From positions 1 to 54,853 of the forward strand of contig JAJFJB010000484.1 in assembly GCA_021774435.1 (NCBI GenBank): a DNA stretch of 54,853 nt, read 5' to 3'. Positions 26,610 to 35,421 of this stretch are shown here, piece by piece (the stretch's first letter is position 1; each line of letters begins with the position of its first letter). Origin of the DNA: Alphaproteobacteria bacterium (GTDB lineage Bacteria; Pseudomonadota; Alphaproteobacteria; UBA8366; GCA-2717185). The notes beneath the pieces are model-generated. The model was not told where the DNA came from. It ran no database searches and was given only the letters and a program-made list of their open reading frames with translations. Position numbers and translations under genes: made by a program.

Positions 26610-27614
26610 ATGGCGGTAAGTGCAACACCTCACACGACGACGGACCCATCGGCTTGGACGGCGCGTGACTTTGGCCCGCCGCGGTCCTGGGTGCGCGATC
26701 TGTCGGATCAGATGATTGACGAAATTTCTGCGGCCGCGAAAGCTGCACAGGCTCGTGGCACGGCATTCCACGACATTACGCCGCAGACATTTCCGCTGCC
26801 AAGAACCAGTACCTTACTCAAGGCGGTTTATGATGACTTGGAGGACGGAAGCGGATTTGCGGTCCTGGGCGGATGGCCGGTTGGCGACTTCGACGCGCAA
26901 CAAAATCTGTTCGCCTTCGCGGGTGTCGCGTCGCATCTCGGTTGCGTGGTTGTGCAGAACTATGAGGGCGATCGTGTTGTCGATGTCACCGACAAGGGAA
27001 TTCCCTACAGCCACAAATCGCGAGGCTACAGCAGTAATAAGCTGCTGCCGTTCCATAGCGATGGTGCGGATCTTGCGGGGCTGCTCTGTCTCGGTGTTTC
27101 CGCGTCGGGTGGGAAGAGCGTGATTGTCAGCGCGACCGCGTTGTACGACACGATTGCTCGCGAACGGCCGGATCTGATGCCCATTTTGTTGCGTGGCTTC
27201 TACCATCATCGTCGCGGGCAGCACGATCCCGGAGAGCCGCCGCTGTCGCCGGAACGCATTCCCGTGTTCTCTTTTCATGACGGCCATTTGCATTGCTGTT
27301 ACAACCGCAATCCCATCGACTGGGTCGAGAAGGAAGGGATGCGGCTCGAGGAAAACGAGGTTGCCGCGCTCGACTTCATCGACGAAGTCGTTGCGCGCCC
27401 TGAGATGCAGTTGACGATGGATCTGCGCGCGGGCGATATGCAGTTCGTCAATAATTTCGTGATCCTTCACTCACGAACGGAATATGCGGATGATGAAAAT
27501 CATCGCCGCCATTTGCTTCGCCTATGGCTCGAGAATGCCGAAAGCAAACGCAATGGGATGAGCCTGCTGCAACTCTACGTGCCGGGTACCGGTCGCTATG
27601 GGGCGGCATCATGA
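26610..27614 (+). CDS. TauD/TfdA-like Fe(II)/2-oxoglutarate dioxygenase
   Basis: This 334-residue protein has the facial-triad signature [14 protein letters not shown] (His near 148, Asp near 150) and a distal [10 protein letters not shown] near 300 that supplies the second histidine and the arginine for 2-oxoglutarate. It belongs to the TauD/TfdA family, which hydroxylates small molecules such as taurine, phenoxyacetates, carnitine precursors and phosphonates. The stop overlaps the PhnD-like gene as ATGA, so the two are coupled and may serve the same substrate. The AAGGGG sequence at 26596-26601 is the ribosome-binding site. Confidence 0.87.
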   Translation: MAVSATPHTTTDPSAWTARDFGPPRSWVRDLSDQMIDEISAAAKAAQARGTAFHDITPQTFPLPRTSTLLKAVYDDLEDGSGFAVLGGWPVGDFDAQQNLFAFAGVASHLGCVVVQNYEGDRVVDVTDKGIPYSHKSRGYSSNKLLPFHSDGADLAGLLCLGVSASGGKSVIVSATALYDTIARERPDLMPILLRGFYHHRRGQHDPGEPPLSPERIPVFSFHDGHLHCCYNRNPIDWVEKEGMRLEENEVAALDFIDEVVARPEMQLTMDLRAGDMQFVNNFVILHSRTEYADDENHRRHLLRLWLENAESKRNGMSLLQLYVPGTGRYGAAS

Positions 27615-28417
27615 CGCAAATTTCCCTGCCGATGTATGACCTGCCATGTGTTGAGGCGGCGACAAACGCCTGGGCTGCCGGGTTGGCGCGCGCGCTGGTT
27701 CAAGAAGGAATTCTCGATGCACCGGAACAATTGACGCGTGGCAAGACCGTCGCTGAATTATGGCGGTCTCCCGATCTGCTATTGTCACAGACCTGCGGTT
27801 ATCCGCTCATCACGGCATTTGCCATCGACCTTTCGCTCCTGCTGGCGCCGGTGTACGCGACGCCGGGCTGCGAGGGCGCCGACTATCGAAGCTTTATCGT
27901 GGTGCATGCGGACAACGCTGCCGCGTCGCTGGAGGATTTGCGCGGCACCCGTTGCGCCATTAATGGCCAGACATCGCAATCGGGCATGAACGTATTACGC
28001 CGTACGATAACGCCGTTTGCTCGGGAGGGACGTTTTTTCTCCGAGGTTATCGTGTCCGGCAAACACCCCGCGTCGATCGCAATGATTGCCGCGGGCGACG
28101 CTGACGTGGCTGCAATCGATTGCGTAACCTACGGTTTGATGGCACGCCACGAACCGGATTCGGTCGCTGCGGTTCGTATTTTGACCGAGACACAAAGCGC
28201 GCCTTCGCTGCCCTACGTGACCCGCCATAGTGCATCAAGCGACCTTTCGCTGCGTTTGGTTTCGGCGCTAAACCGTGCCGCGGAAGATCCAGACCTCGCT
28301 TCCGTCCGAGACGATCTCTTGATCGACAGCTTCGCGGTGCTTCCGCTGGCCGATTACGACATCATGATGGATATGGAAAACGAAGCCGTGGCGATGGGGT
28401 ACCCCGTTCTCTCGTAG
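27611..28417 (+). CDS. PhnD/SsuA-like substrate-binding protein lacking a signal peptide
   Basis: The 268-residue product starts at the ATG at 27611, overlapping the dioxygenase stop. It resembles the phosphate/phosphite/phosphonate-binding PhnD family: RSFIVVHADNAAASLEDLRGTRCAINGQTSQSGMN in outline, SGKHPASIAMIAAGDADVAAIDCVTYG, then LLIDSFAVLPLADYDIM. Normal PhnD proteins are exported, but this one begins [12 protein letters not shown] with no hydrophobic leader, and no permease or ATPase gene is adjacent. It probably binds its ligand in the cytoplasm. Its role beside a dioxygenase and a selenoprotein is unclear. Confidence 0.85.
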   Translation: MTQISLPMYDLPCVEAATNAWAAGLARALVQEGILDAPEQLTRGKTVAELWRSPDLLLSQTCGYPLITAFAIDLSLLLAPVYATPGCEGADYRSFIVVHADNAAASLEDLRGTRCAINGQTSQSGMNVLRRTITPFAREGRFFSEVIVSGKHPASIAMIAAGDADVAAIDCVTYGLMARHEPDSVAAVRILTETQSAPSLPYVTRHSASSDLSLRLVSALNRAAEDPDLASVRDDLLIDSFAVLPLADYDIMMDMENEAVAMGYPVLS

Positions 28418-28487
28418 CGGTTTAAAAGTCGACAACCGATAACCACTTCAACCAAATCACCAGTCCCTGGGAAATGGAACAAAATTC

Positions 28488-29693
28488 ATGGCTCGAATGG
28501 AAGACCTCGTCGAGAGCGAGCAAGAACATATGCGCGCTCTACCTATTCAAACTTTCGATACGAGCCCCTGGGCGGAAGGTCCGCCGGTAAATGAGCGGCG
28601 CGTGGCGATCGTGACCTCTGCGGGTTTAAGCTTGCGCGACGAAAACGCATTTGGGCTGGGCGCTGCAGACTACCGCGTGATTCCTTCGGAAACGGACACG
28701 GCGAATATTTTAATGAACCATGTGTCGGTCAATTTCGACCGCACCGGATTCCAGGACGATGTGAACATTGTTTTCCCGATAGACCGGTTGCGTGAGATGG
28801 CGGCTGATGGCGAGATCGGTTCGGTCGCGGATTATCACTACTCATTTATGGGCGCGACTGACCCGGCACTGCTCGAAGAGAGTGCGCGGGCGCTGGCCGG
28901 TATGTTGCGTGAGGATAGGGTCAACGCGGTTATTCTGACCCCAGTCTGACCGAACTGTACGCGCGCCGTGTGCGGGCTAGCTCACTATTTCGAAGACGAA
29001 GGAATTCCGACAACCGCTATCGCGTTAATCCGCGAGCACGCAGAAAATATGCGCTCGCCGCGGTCCCTGTGGGTGCCGTTCGAATTGGGGCGTCCGCTCG
29101 GTGCGCCGGATGAACCGGCATTTCAACGCCAGGTTCTCTCGGACGCGTTGTCGCTGCTGGTGTCGACCGATGGTCCCGTCGTACTCGCGGACTTTCCGGA
29201 AGACGCGCCTGGACCGAAGGCGGAGGACAGCACGGGTTGGGTATGCCCGGTTAGCTTCCCGCCACCACCGAGCGATGATACGGGCCCCGTCGCCGAAGTG
29301 ATGAACGAAATTGATACGTTGGCGCCTTGGTATCAGCTATCGCAAGATCGTCGAGGCCGGACGCTCGTCGGTGTGAGCGGTATGACGGTACCAGAGGCCG
29401 CGCGTTATACCATGTCGTTCCTCGATGCAACGCCGGCGGAGAACCCGCAACCGGAACGCGCCCAGGTCCAGGTCTTCAAAGACGCCTTCACCGATATCAT
29501 GGCATATTATTCGGAAGCCGGGACGGCACAGCCGGGGCAGCGATCCAGCCGCGATATTCAGCATTGGTTCTGGCACGGCACTGCCGCGGGGCGCGTAATG
29601 CTCGACGTCCGCGCGAAACTTCGTGAAGGCGACGACAAGAAACTGCAATTCGTGGCTGCCAAGATCATGCTGCCGAAAACGCAAGGCGGTTAA
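28488..29693 (+). CDS. Selenoprotein of the glycine/sarcosine/betaine/D-proline reductase B family (UGA = Sec154)
   Basis: A single 401-residue frame runs from ATG 28488 to TAA, interrupted only by TGA at 28947. The text across it, ILTPV-U-PNCTRAV-CGLAHYFEDEGIPTT, gives a UxxC redox pair at exactly the place where this family carries selenocysteine. The two halves are in the same frame, and the second has no good start or ribosome-binding site. A possible bSECIS hairpin lies right after the UGA. Anaerobic members take part in reductive cleavage of amino acids; proteobacterial relatives in aerobes are of unknown function. Automatic annotation would split it into two hypothetical genes. No selABCD gene is in the window. 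Confidence 0.88.
28947..28974 (+). promoter_or_regulatory. UGA recoding site and candidate bacterial SECIS hairpin
   Basis: Counting the T of TGA as +1, CGCGC at +14 to +18 can pair with GTGCG at +24 to +28 around a five-base loop GCCGT whose G and U fall at +22/+23. This is close to the spacing of the apical GU in the E. coli fdhF element. The five-pair stem includes one G-U pair and is within the coding sequence, as bacterial SECIS elements are. The UGA is certain; the fold is a hand prediction. Confidence 0.55.
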
Positions 29694-29703
29694 CGGGAAA
29701 TCG

Positions 29704-30165
29704 ATGCCTGAAGCTGGGCGCATAATTCGCCTTGCCACCGCTGCTGACCTGGAAGAGGTGCAGCGTTGCGCCGAAGCTGCCTACGCTCTATACGTCCCAC
29801 GGATCGGCAAAGAGCCGGCGCCGATGATTGCCGACTTCGCCACGCAAATTGCAGCAGGACAGGTGCATGTTTGTGTCGAAGGGGTGCAATTACACGGTTT
29901 CATCGTCTCTTATGCACGGGACGATCACGTTCATATCGAGAATGTGGCGGTATTGCCGGGACAACAGGGAACGGGGCTTGGGCGTACGCTGATTGGCCAT
30001 GTCGAAAACGAAGCCCGGCGCGCTGGGATCGACGCGATCGAGCTCTATACCAACCAGAAGATGACCGAAAACCTCAGCTTCTATCCTCGCCTCGGTTACC
30101 AGGAAATCCGACGCGGTGAAGAGGGTGGTTTCGCGCGTGTTTTTTACCGCAAAGAACTGGCATAG
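29704..30165 (+). CDS. GNAT family N-acetyltransferase
   Basis: The ATG at 29704 (MPEAGRIIRLATAADLEE) lies 10 bp after the selenoprotein stop and gives 153 residues. The acetyl-CoA loop is present as GQQGTGLGRTLIGHVENEAR near residue 83, preceded by HIENVAVLPG, the usual beta4 strand. IELYTNQKMTENLSFYPRLGY is a typical C-terminal motif. It belongs to the small single-domain GNATs. The substrate is unknown. It is probably the last gene of the dioxygenase/PhnD/selenoprotein run. Confidence 0.9.
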   Translation: MPEAGRIIRLATAADLEEVQRCAEAAYALYVPRIGKEPAPMIADFATQIAAGQVHVCVEGVQLHGFIVSYARDDHVHIENVAVLPGQQGTGLGRTLIGHVENEARRAGIDAIELYTNQKMTENLSFYPRLGYQEIRRGEEGGFARVFYRKELA

Positions 30166-30194
30166 CGAGGCGCTTGTCGGGGGAGGCTTCGTCT

Positions 30195-30566
30195 CTAGGC
30201 GCGGCGCACAATATCCTCATGATCCCAGGCAACCAGAGGGGAGCGGATACTGCGCCACAAATCGTGACTGGCCTCGCGCCTGCGAATTGTGGCAATCGGT
30301 GAAACATACAAGAATATGTGCGTTGCGCCGCGTCGACGGGCTTCCGTAATTGAACTGCAATCCGGCGCGGCGAGCTGATCCGCAAAATTCGCCGTTTCGC
30401 CTATCAGAAGGATGCGCCAGCGCTCAGGCCCGATAATTCTCGCGCCGAGTGCATAAATACCGGCGGCGCGCGGTAAACCCTCATCGAGGGAATAAATTGT
30501 GAACCCATAATATGCACCAGAAGCGCCGCGATAGGTTTCTGTTTCCCGGCGCGATCTACTCGGCAT
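30195..30566 (-). CDS. Small protein with GIY-YIG-like core, function unknown
   Basis: This 123-residue product has AAGIYALGARI near residue 33 and WRILLIGETANF near 50, spaced like the GIY and YIG strands of GIY-YIG nuclease domains. An arginine-rich helix (EARRRGATHI) follows. The YIG tyrosine is replaced by leucine and isoleucine, and no clear catalytic glutamate is evident, so nuclease activity is doubtful. It converges on the GNAT gene. I do not recognise it beyond this resemblance. Confidence 0.7.
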   Translation of the reverse strand: MPSRSRRETETYRGASGAYYGFTIYSLDEGLPRAAGIYALGARIIGPERWRILLIGETANFADQLAAPDCSSITEARRRGATHIFLYVSPIATIRRREASHDLWRSIRSPLVAWDHEDIVRRA

Positions 30567-30746
30567 TGGGCTGCCAATTTAGTGTGTGAAGTGTCGTTTT
30601 ACCTGTCATTTCAACCCTTAAACCTGCACTCGATTTCAGTAGAGCTTATGTTTTTGTTGTTGGGTAAAACCTACTAGATAAAGCGTTAATGAATGGTTAA
30701 TACTCCAGATATTGTGGATTTGATCTTTATTTTTGACTGTTTTCTC

Positions 30747-31808
30747 TCAACCTGAAATGCGTTTGGCAACGGCTTCGCCGAAGGCGCCGGTGCCGAGCGG
30801 CCCGCCCAAATCGCTGGTTCTGCCGTCAGGCTCGGCGAGTTGTTCATCGATGGCATCGCTCAGCCGCTGCGCGGCATTTTTAAGGTCCTCGCGGTCATGC
30901 CGGTCACCCAACCATTCAAACAACATACTGGTCGACAACATTAGGGCGGTTGGATTGGCAATGTTCTGGCCGGCAATATCGGGGGCTGAGCCGTGCGCGG
31001 CTTGCGCTATACCGTGATCGACACCGGCATTGATAGAGGGGCCCAGGCCCAGACCGCCGGACAGTTCCGCGCATTGATCGGATAAAATATCACCGAACAT
31101 ATTGGTTGTGACGATGACGTCATAGGCGGCTGGCTGGCGAATTAGAAGTGCCGCCATGGCGTCAATGATGACTTCTTCGACCTCTATTTCAGGGTAATTC
31201 GCGGCGACTTCGTGAACGGTGTCGGTAAACAAGCCATCGGAAAGCTTCAGGACGTTGCGCTTGTGAACGATGGTCAGTTTCCGTTCTCGCGTCATGGCCA
31301 GTCGGCATGCCGATTCGGCAATTCGATATGATGCCTGACGGGTAATTTTGCGCACGGCAAGCGCGACATCTTTCGTCGCCATGAATTCGCCGGAACCTTG
31401 ATACATGGCGCGGTCGGCGTAGAACCCTTCCGTGTTCTCGCGCACGACCACCAAGTCGATATCGGGCGCCATGGCGGGAATTCCCGGACGGGCCCGCGCC
31501 GGCCGGATGTTGGCATAAAGATCGAATGTTTTTCGAAACCACGGCGACAGGTTGATGCCGCCATCTTCGGGCGCCGGATAAATCAGCGAGTGAGTGGGAC
31601 CAAGAATGACCCCGTCCGCTTCCGCCGCTTGCGCCATGACGTCGTCGGTCAATGTAATGCCGTTTTTCTCCAGGCTACTCAAGCCGGACTCCGCACGGCT
31701 GATTTCCAGCCCGAGATTAAGGCGGTGATTGAGCGCATCGACAGCTGTCACCGTCGCATTGGCGATTTCGGGGCCGATGCCGTCACCGTCGAGAACGAGA
31801 ATCTTCAT
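30747..31808 (-). CDS. Isocitrate/isopropylmalate dehydrogenase family protein
   Basis: This 353-residue beta-decarboxylating dehydrogenase starts LVLDGDGIGPEI, has VVVRENTEGFYAD near residue 120, KRNVLK near 185 and the metal-binding TTNMFGDILSDQ near 236. The nucleotide-binding HGSAPDIAGQNIANP near 270 fits NAD use. The ENTEG motif is shared by isocitrate, homoisocitrate and tartrate/malate-type members more than by LeuB, and no leucine-pathway genes are adjacent, so I leave the substrate open. The ATG at 31808 has a weak GGAC-type site upstream. Confidence 0.88.
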   Translation of the reverse strand: MKILVLDGDGIGPEIANATVTAVDALNHRLNLGLEISRAESGLSSLEKNGITLTDDVMAQAAEADGVILGPTHSLIYPAPEDGGINLSPWFRKTFDLYANIRPARARPGIPAMAPDIDLVVVRENTEGFYADRAMYQGSGEFMATKDVALAVRKITRQASYRIAESACRLAMTRERKLTIVHKRNVLKLSDGLFTDTVHEVAANYPEIEVEEVIIDAMAALLIRQPAAYDVIVTTNMFGDILSDQCAELSGGLGLGPSINAGVDHGIAQAAHGSAPDIAGQNIANPTALMLSTSMLFEWLGDRHDREDLKNAAQRLSDAIDEQLAEPDGRTSDLGGPLGTGAFGEAVAKRISG

Positions 31809-31831
31809 GGGTAGGTCCTAATTCGATTTAT

Positions 31832-32596
31832 TTAAAACGAAGCCAGTATGAAAAGGCGGCGAAAGGGGAACAACGTCTTACCATTGGATTCAGGCGGGTA
31901 GGCGGCAGCGACGCGGTTGCGGTAGATGGTTTCGAACTCGCTGCGCCAGGGCTCGTCCAGCGGATTGAGGAAGCGCGTTAGCCATGTGCCCCTGGTGTAT
32001 TCCGCAACAGGGTTTTCGCCCTCCAAAACCTGCAGATATTCAGTTTCCCAAATTTGCAGATCGCGAGTAAGCGGATCGAGCAAGTTGTAATAATAGGCGG
32101 GTGCTTGCGTCGGGACGTTAACCCATACCGGTTCGAGCAATTCCCGCCACGGTCCCTCGCGGACGACATCGAGCATCAGGCTGTGAGAGGGGGCTTCGAA
32201 GTTTCGTGGCATCTGCACGGCCAGGATCCCGCCGGGTGCGACATGACCGGCAATCGACGTGAACAATGCTTCATGGCCTGTGACCCATTGCAGGGCCGCG
32301 TTGGAGTAAATCACGTCGAACGCTTTGCCAGGGTGCCAATTGGAGACATCGGTTTTTTCAAATGTGCCGTCGGGCATGGATTCGCGCGCACGGGCCAGCA
32401 TCTCCTCGGAATTGTCGAGCCCGGTTATTTTTGCATCCGGCCACCTCTGACGGAGCAGGGGCGTTACATTGCCGGGGCCGCAGCCCAGATCGACAACCGA
32501 ACCGGGTGACTCTGATGGAATACGCGCAAGGAGGTCGATCGCAGGCTGCAAACGGGGCGCCGCGAAGGCGAGGTATTGTTGAGGGTCCCAAACCAT
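31832..32596 (-). CDS. tam: Trans-aconitate 2-methyltransferase
   Basis: This 254-residue class I methyltransferase has the SAM-binding VVDLGCGPGNVTPLLRQRWP near residue 34, then TGLDNSEEMLARAR, and SNAALQWV near 97. The start MVWDPQQYLAFAAPRLQPAIDLLARI and the QWVTGHEALF segment are characteristic of Tam, which methylates trans-aconitate, an inhibitor of aconitase. It sits 23 bp downstream of the start of the dehydrogenase gene on the same strand; a shared interest in TCA-like acids is possible. The divergent DUF3572 gene lies beyond. Confidence 0.88.
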   Translation of the reverse strand: MVWDPQQYLAFAAPRLQPAIDLLARIPSESPGSVVDLGCGPGNVTPLLRQRWPDAKITGLDNSEEMLARARESMPDGTFEKTDVSNWHPGKAFDVIYSNAALQWVTGHEALFTSIAGHVAPGGILAVQMPRNFEAPSHSLMLDVVREGPWRELLEPVWVNVPTQAPAYYYNLLDPLTRDLQIWETEYLQVLEGENPVAEYTRGTWLTRFLNPLDEPWRSEFETIYRNRVAAAYPPESNGKTLFPFRRLFILASF

Positions 32597-32690
32597 GATT
32601 GTCTCATCGTCGATGAATGATTAATGAATTACAGCGCTAGCATAGGGAATGCAGTGCGGTGCCGTCGACGGGGCTATGAGAGGTAAAATC

Positions 32691-32960
32691 ATGAGCGAAG
32701 CAATTGCCCGTGAATTGGCGGGGAAAGCATTAATCTATATTGCACAAGACCCGGACCGGATCGGACGTTTTCTAGCGCAAAGCGGCGTCGGTCCCGCAGA
32801 AATCCGCACGAGAACACAAGATGCCGCATTCCTGGGCGGTATTCTGGATCATCTTTTGTCGAACGAACCGATGTTGATCGCCTTTGCCGAATGGGCTGAT
32901 ATCGAGCCCTCATCGGTAACCGCGTCACGCCGCTTTTTACCGGGCGGACAACCAATTTAG
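32691..32960 (+). CDS. DUF3572 domain-containing protein
   Basis: This 89-residue protein begins at ATG 32691 (MSEAIARELAGKALIYIA). It shows the DUF3572 pattern ALIYIAQDPDRIGRFLAQSGVGPAEIR followed by FLGGILDHLLSNEPMLIAFA. The family is small, helical and restricted almost entirely to Alphaproteobacteria; its function is unknown. It is divergent from tam and ends one base short of the opposing hypothetical gene. Confidence 0.85.
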   Translation: MSEAIARELAGKALIYIAQDPDRIGRFLAQSGVGPAEIRTRTQDAAFLGGILDHLLSNEPMLIAFAEWADIEPSSVTASRRFLPGGQPI

Positions 32961-32961
32961 A

Positions 32962-33219
32962 CTATTTGTGGTCGCCGTATCCGTGAAAAGTTGGGCGCCG
33001 GCTGGAAACAACGGCGTGTAGGATGCGAGCTGCGGTTTCGCCCAATTTCTGGGCGTCTTCCGGTGCCGCGGCGCGGGCGGCGCGTGTCAGGAAGCGCGCC
33101 CATTCGCTTTGCTGCTGGAGGTCGTCACCGATTCGCGGTACGAACGGATTTCTCGACAGTACATTAGGCATAAATTGAGCATCGCAGTGATTAAGCGGTT
33201 TGTCTGTGACCGGCGTCAC
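32962..33219 (-). CDS. Hypothetical small protein coupled to the RNA methyltransferase gene
   Basis: An 85-residue frame starts with GTG at 33219, overlapping the methyltransferase stop as GTGA, which supports translation coupling; an internal ATG at 33171 (MPNVLSRNPF) is the alternative. The body is mainly helical (EWARFLTRAARAAAPEDAQKLGETAARIL). No known domain was recognised. The two genes converging here leave a single base between stops. Confidence 0.6.
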   Translation of the reverse strand: MTPVTDKPLNHCDAQFMPNVLSRNPFVPRIGDDLQQQSEWARFLTRAARAAAPEDAQKLGETAARILHAVVSSRRPTFHGYGDHK

Positions 33220-34502
33220 ACGTTGGCGCGGTGCAGTATTGCAACAGCTTCCACATGTGGCGACCAGGGAAATTGGTCGATCGGTCGAACCGATTCGATG
33301 GCATAGCCGCCGTTAACCAAAAGCCGCAAATCGCGGGCCAAGGTCGCCGGGTTGCACGATACGGCAATAACGCAGCCGACCTTGGAATGAGCCAAAGCCT
33401 CAGCCTGCGCTTTCGCGCCGGCACGTGGCGGGTCGAAGACGACGACATCAAACGGTGCCAGTTCCTCGGCAGTTAGCGGCATCCGAGCGAGATCACGCGC
33501 TGTCGCGGTCACCGGGTGTTGTCCTATGGCTTGGCGCATGGCCGTCACCATGCTGGCCTCGCCTTCGAAAGCATGCGTTGGAGCAAGGCGCGAAAGAGGA
33601 AATGTCAATGTACCGCAACCGGCGTATAAATCTGCAATGCGTTCCGGTTCTTGAATTCCTCGCATGATCTCCTGCAAAATTGCTTGTTCGCCGGTGGCAC
33701 TGGGTTGCAGAAAGGCCCCAATGGGAGGGGAAACCGTCGCGTCACCGAATCGGTAGCGCGGCGCGCGGCGTTGGGCGACCGGTTCGGGACCTCTCGGATC
33801 GTCCCAGGCGATGCGAGCCAGGTCATGCGTGTCGGCGAAGTGTGCCAGGCGTTCTCGATCTGCCAAATCGAGATCTTTGTGTCTTTCGGGTGTAAGCAAA
33901 ATATCGACACCCGAGTCCGATTCGGTTGCCAGTATGGTTGCACGTCGTCCGAGTGCCTTCATATCTACTGCTAACGCGCGCAGTGGCTCCATTAACGCAA
34001 CGATTTTTGGACGCGTCGCGGGACATTCGCTTACGGCGACCACATTGCGGCTGCGCGGTGCATAAAAACCCAAGACGACCTGGCGTCCCTTTCGCGCGAC
34101 AGCGAATCGCACACGGCGGCGTTCGCCCGCGGCAACGTTACGCGTGTTTTGGATCAACACGTTGTCCAGGCCGCGCTTTGCGAGTGCTGTAGCAATAAAT
34201 CCGCGCTTCAACGCCGATATCGCGGTATTCGAAATGTGCTGCAAAGAACAACCGCCACAGCGTTCGAAATGTCGGCAAGCGGCCGAAACACGATCCTCAC
34301 CGCGAGTAATAACGGTTTCGATCCTTGCGGAACGCCCTTCCTGACGCCGTTCTCCCGGCGCGATGACAAGCTGATCGCCTGGTGCCGAATAAGGAACGTA
34401 ATATCGTTCGCCAGCACCATTTGCGATGCCGTCGCCTTGAATACCGATGCTCGCGATCGTTACCTCTAAAAACTTAGTTTTATTTGTGAGTGTTTTGTTC
34501 AT
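33216..34502 (-). CDS. Class I SAM-dependent RNA (uracil-5-)methyltransferase, RlmD/TrmA type
   Basis: This 428-residue protein begins with a TRAM-like domain (GIQGDGIANGAG) and has a cluster-binding set CRHFERCGGC near residue 75 with a fourth cysteine at VSECPA near 158, as in the [4Fe-4S] RlmD enzymes. The methyltransferase domain carries LYAGCGTLTFPLS near 280, VVFDPPRAG near 365 and the catalytic AVSCNPATLARD near 393. It makes 5-methyluridine in 23S rRNA; alphaproteobacterial members are hard to place between RlmC/D, so no symbol is given. A 16-bp palindrome overlaps the start codon. Confidence 0.9.
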   Translation of the reverse strand: MNKTLTNKTKFLEVTIASIGIQGDGIANGAGERYYVPYSAPGDQLVIAPGERRQEGRSARIETVITRGEDRVSAACRHFERCGGCSLQHISNTAISALKRGFIATALAKRGLDNVLIQNTRNVAAGERRRVRFAVARKGRQVVLGFYAPRSRNVVAVSECPATRPKIVALMEPLRALAVDMKALGRRATILATESDSGVDILLTPERHKDLDLADRERLAHFADTHDLARIAWDDPRGPEPVAQRRAPRYRFGDATVSPPIGAFLQPSATGEQAILQEIMRGIQEPERIADLYAGCGTLTFPLSRLAPTHAFEGEASMVTAMRQAIGQHPVTATARDLARMPLTAEELAPFDVVVFDPPRAGAKAQAEALAHSKVGCVIAVSCNPATLARDLRLLVNGGYAIESVRPIDQFPWSPHVEAVAILHRANV

Positions 34503-34516
34503 ACTTAATTAAGTAT
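34501..34516. repeat. Perfect 16-bp palindrome at the methyltransferase start
   Basis: ATACTTAATTAAGTAT is a perfect palindrome whose first two bases belong to the start codon of the RNA methyltransferase gene on the minus strand. Placed here, a bound protein or a hairpin would affect initiation. The setting is AT-rich, so chance is possible. Confidence 0.4.
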
Positions 34517-34623
34517 AAATAAAGAAAGTCACGCGTGTCGTTGTATTCGCTATGGTTGCGAATACGCGGAGCCACTGGGAAGGGGGCTCGCCGTGAAGAA
34601 CGGCGGGTCGGTGCGTACGCTTC

Positions 34624-35421
34624 ATGTCGTTCTCGACGATGTTCGGTTTTCTGGCGGGGCTCGGGCTGTTTATCGGCTCGGTCTTGCTTGCGACGACCGA
34701 TGTCGCTGTGTTTATCAGTTTTTCAAGCTTATTGCTTGTCGTCGGTGGCACTATTGCTGCAACCTTTTTTGGTCAGGAAGCGCGATACGTTCTTCTTGCC
34801 CTTAAAGGCGTGGGCAGCATTTTCGTTCCGCATCGCGTTCATCGTAACATTCTTAATCAGGAAGTTGGCCGGATTATCCGTTGGGGCTATCTCGTCAAGG
34901 AAAAGGGATTTCTGCCGCTTGAGGATGAGATAAAAAAGGTGTCCTCCGATCCGTTTCTTGTCTTCGGTGTGGAGCTTCTGATTACCGGCTATGACGGTAA
35001 CGATGTCCGCGAAACGCTGCAAAACGTTACCGACAATACGTATGAACGCAATATGGTGCAGGTGAATATTTTGCGGTCCATGGGCGGCACAGCGCCCGCT
35101 TTCGGTATGATAGGTACGCTGATCGGATTGATCGTTATGTTGGACACGATGGGCAGTGACCCGAGCGCGCTGGGTGCCGGGCTTGCCGTGGCGTTGAATA
35201 CAACCTTGTACGGAGTCTTGTTGGCACGGCTGATCTTTGTTCCGGCGGCCAACAAATTGCAACAGCGTCAGGAGATACTGCGGTTCAGGCACGATCTCGT
35301 TGTTGAGGGCATGGCGCTGCTCGCGGAAAAACGCAGCCCACGTTTCATTCAGGACCGCATGAACAGCTTCCTTGACCCGACGATTCGCTTCAACATTGAT
35401 CAGCAAATGAAGGACCGCTGA
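34624..35421 (+). CDS. motA: Flagellar motor stator protein MotA/PomA-like
   Basis: This 265-residue protein has four hydrophobic segments: about residues 5-24, 30-50, and a pair in the MGGTAPAFGMIGTLIGLIVML and GLAVALNTTLYGVLLARLIF regions. The large cytoplasmic loop contains the RDAIM-like EDEIKKVSSDPFL block. These are the MotA/PomA features; four copies surround the MotB dimer in the inner membrane and conduct ions that drive flagellar rotation. Stop and start of motB share the sequence TGATG. No other flagellar genes are near, so this pair may be a standalone or second stator. Confidence 0.9.
   Translation: MSFSTMFGFLAGLGLFIGSVLLATTDVAVFISFSSLLLVVGGTIAATFFGQEARYVLLALKGVGSIFVPHRVHRNILNQEVGRIIRWGYLVKEKGFLPLEDEIKKVSSDPFLVFGVELLITGYDGNDVRETLQNVTDNTYERNMVQVNILRSMGGTAPAFGMIGTLIGLIVMLDTMGSDPSALGAGLAVALNTTLYGVLLARLIFVPAANKLQQRQEILRFRHDLVVEGMALLAEKRSPRFIQDRMNSFLDPTIRFNIDQQMKDR

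Noticed and set aside
28968..29693. The second half of the selenoprotein as a separate gene
   Set aside because: The GTG start has no ribosome-binding site and lies inside the conserved Sec region; the frame matches the first half exactly.
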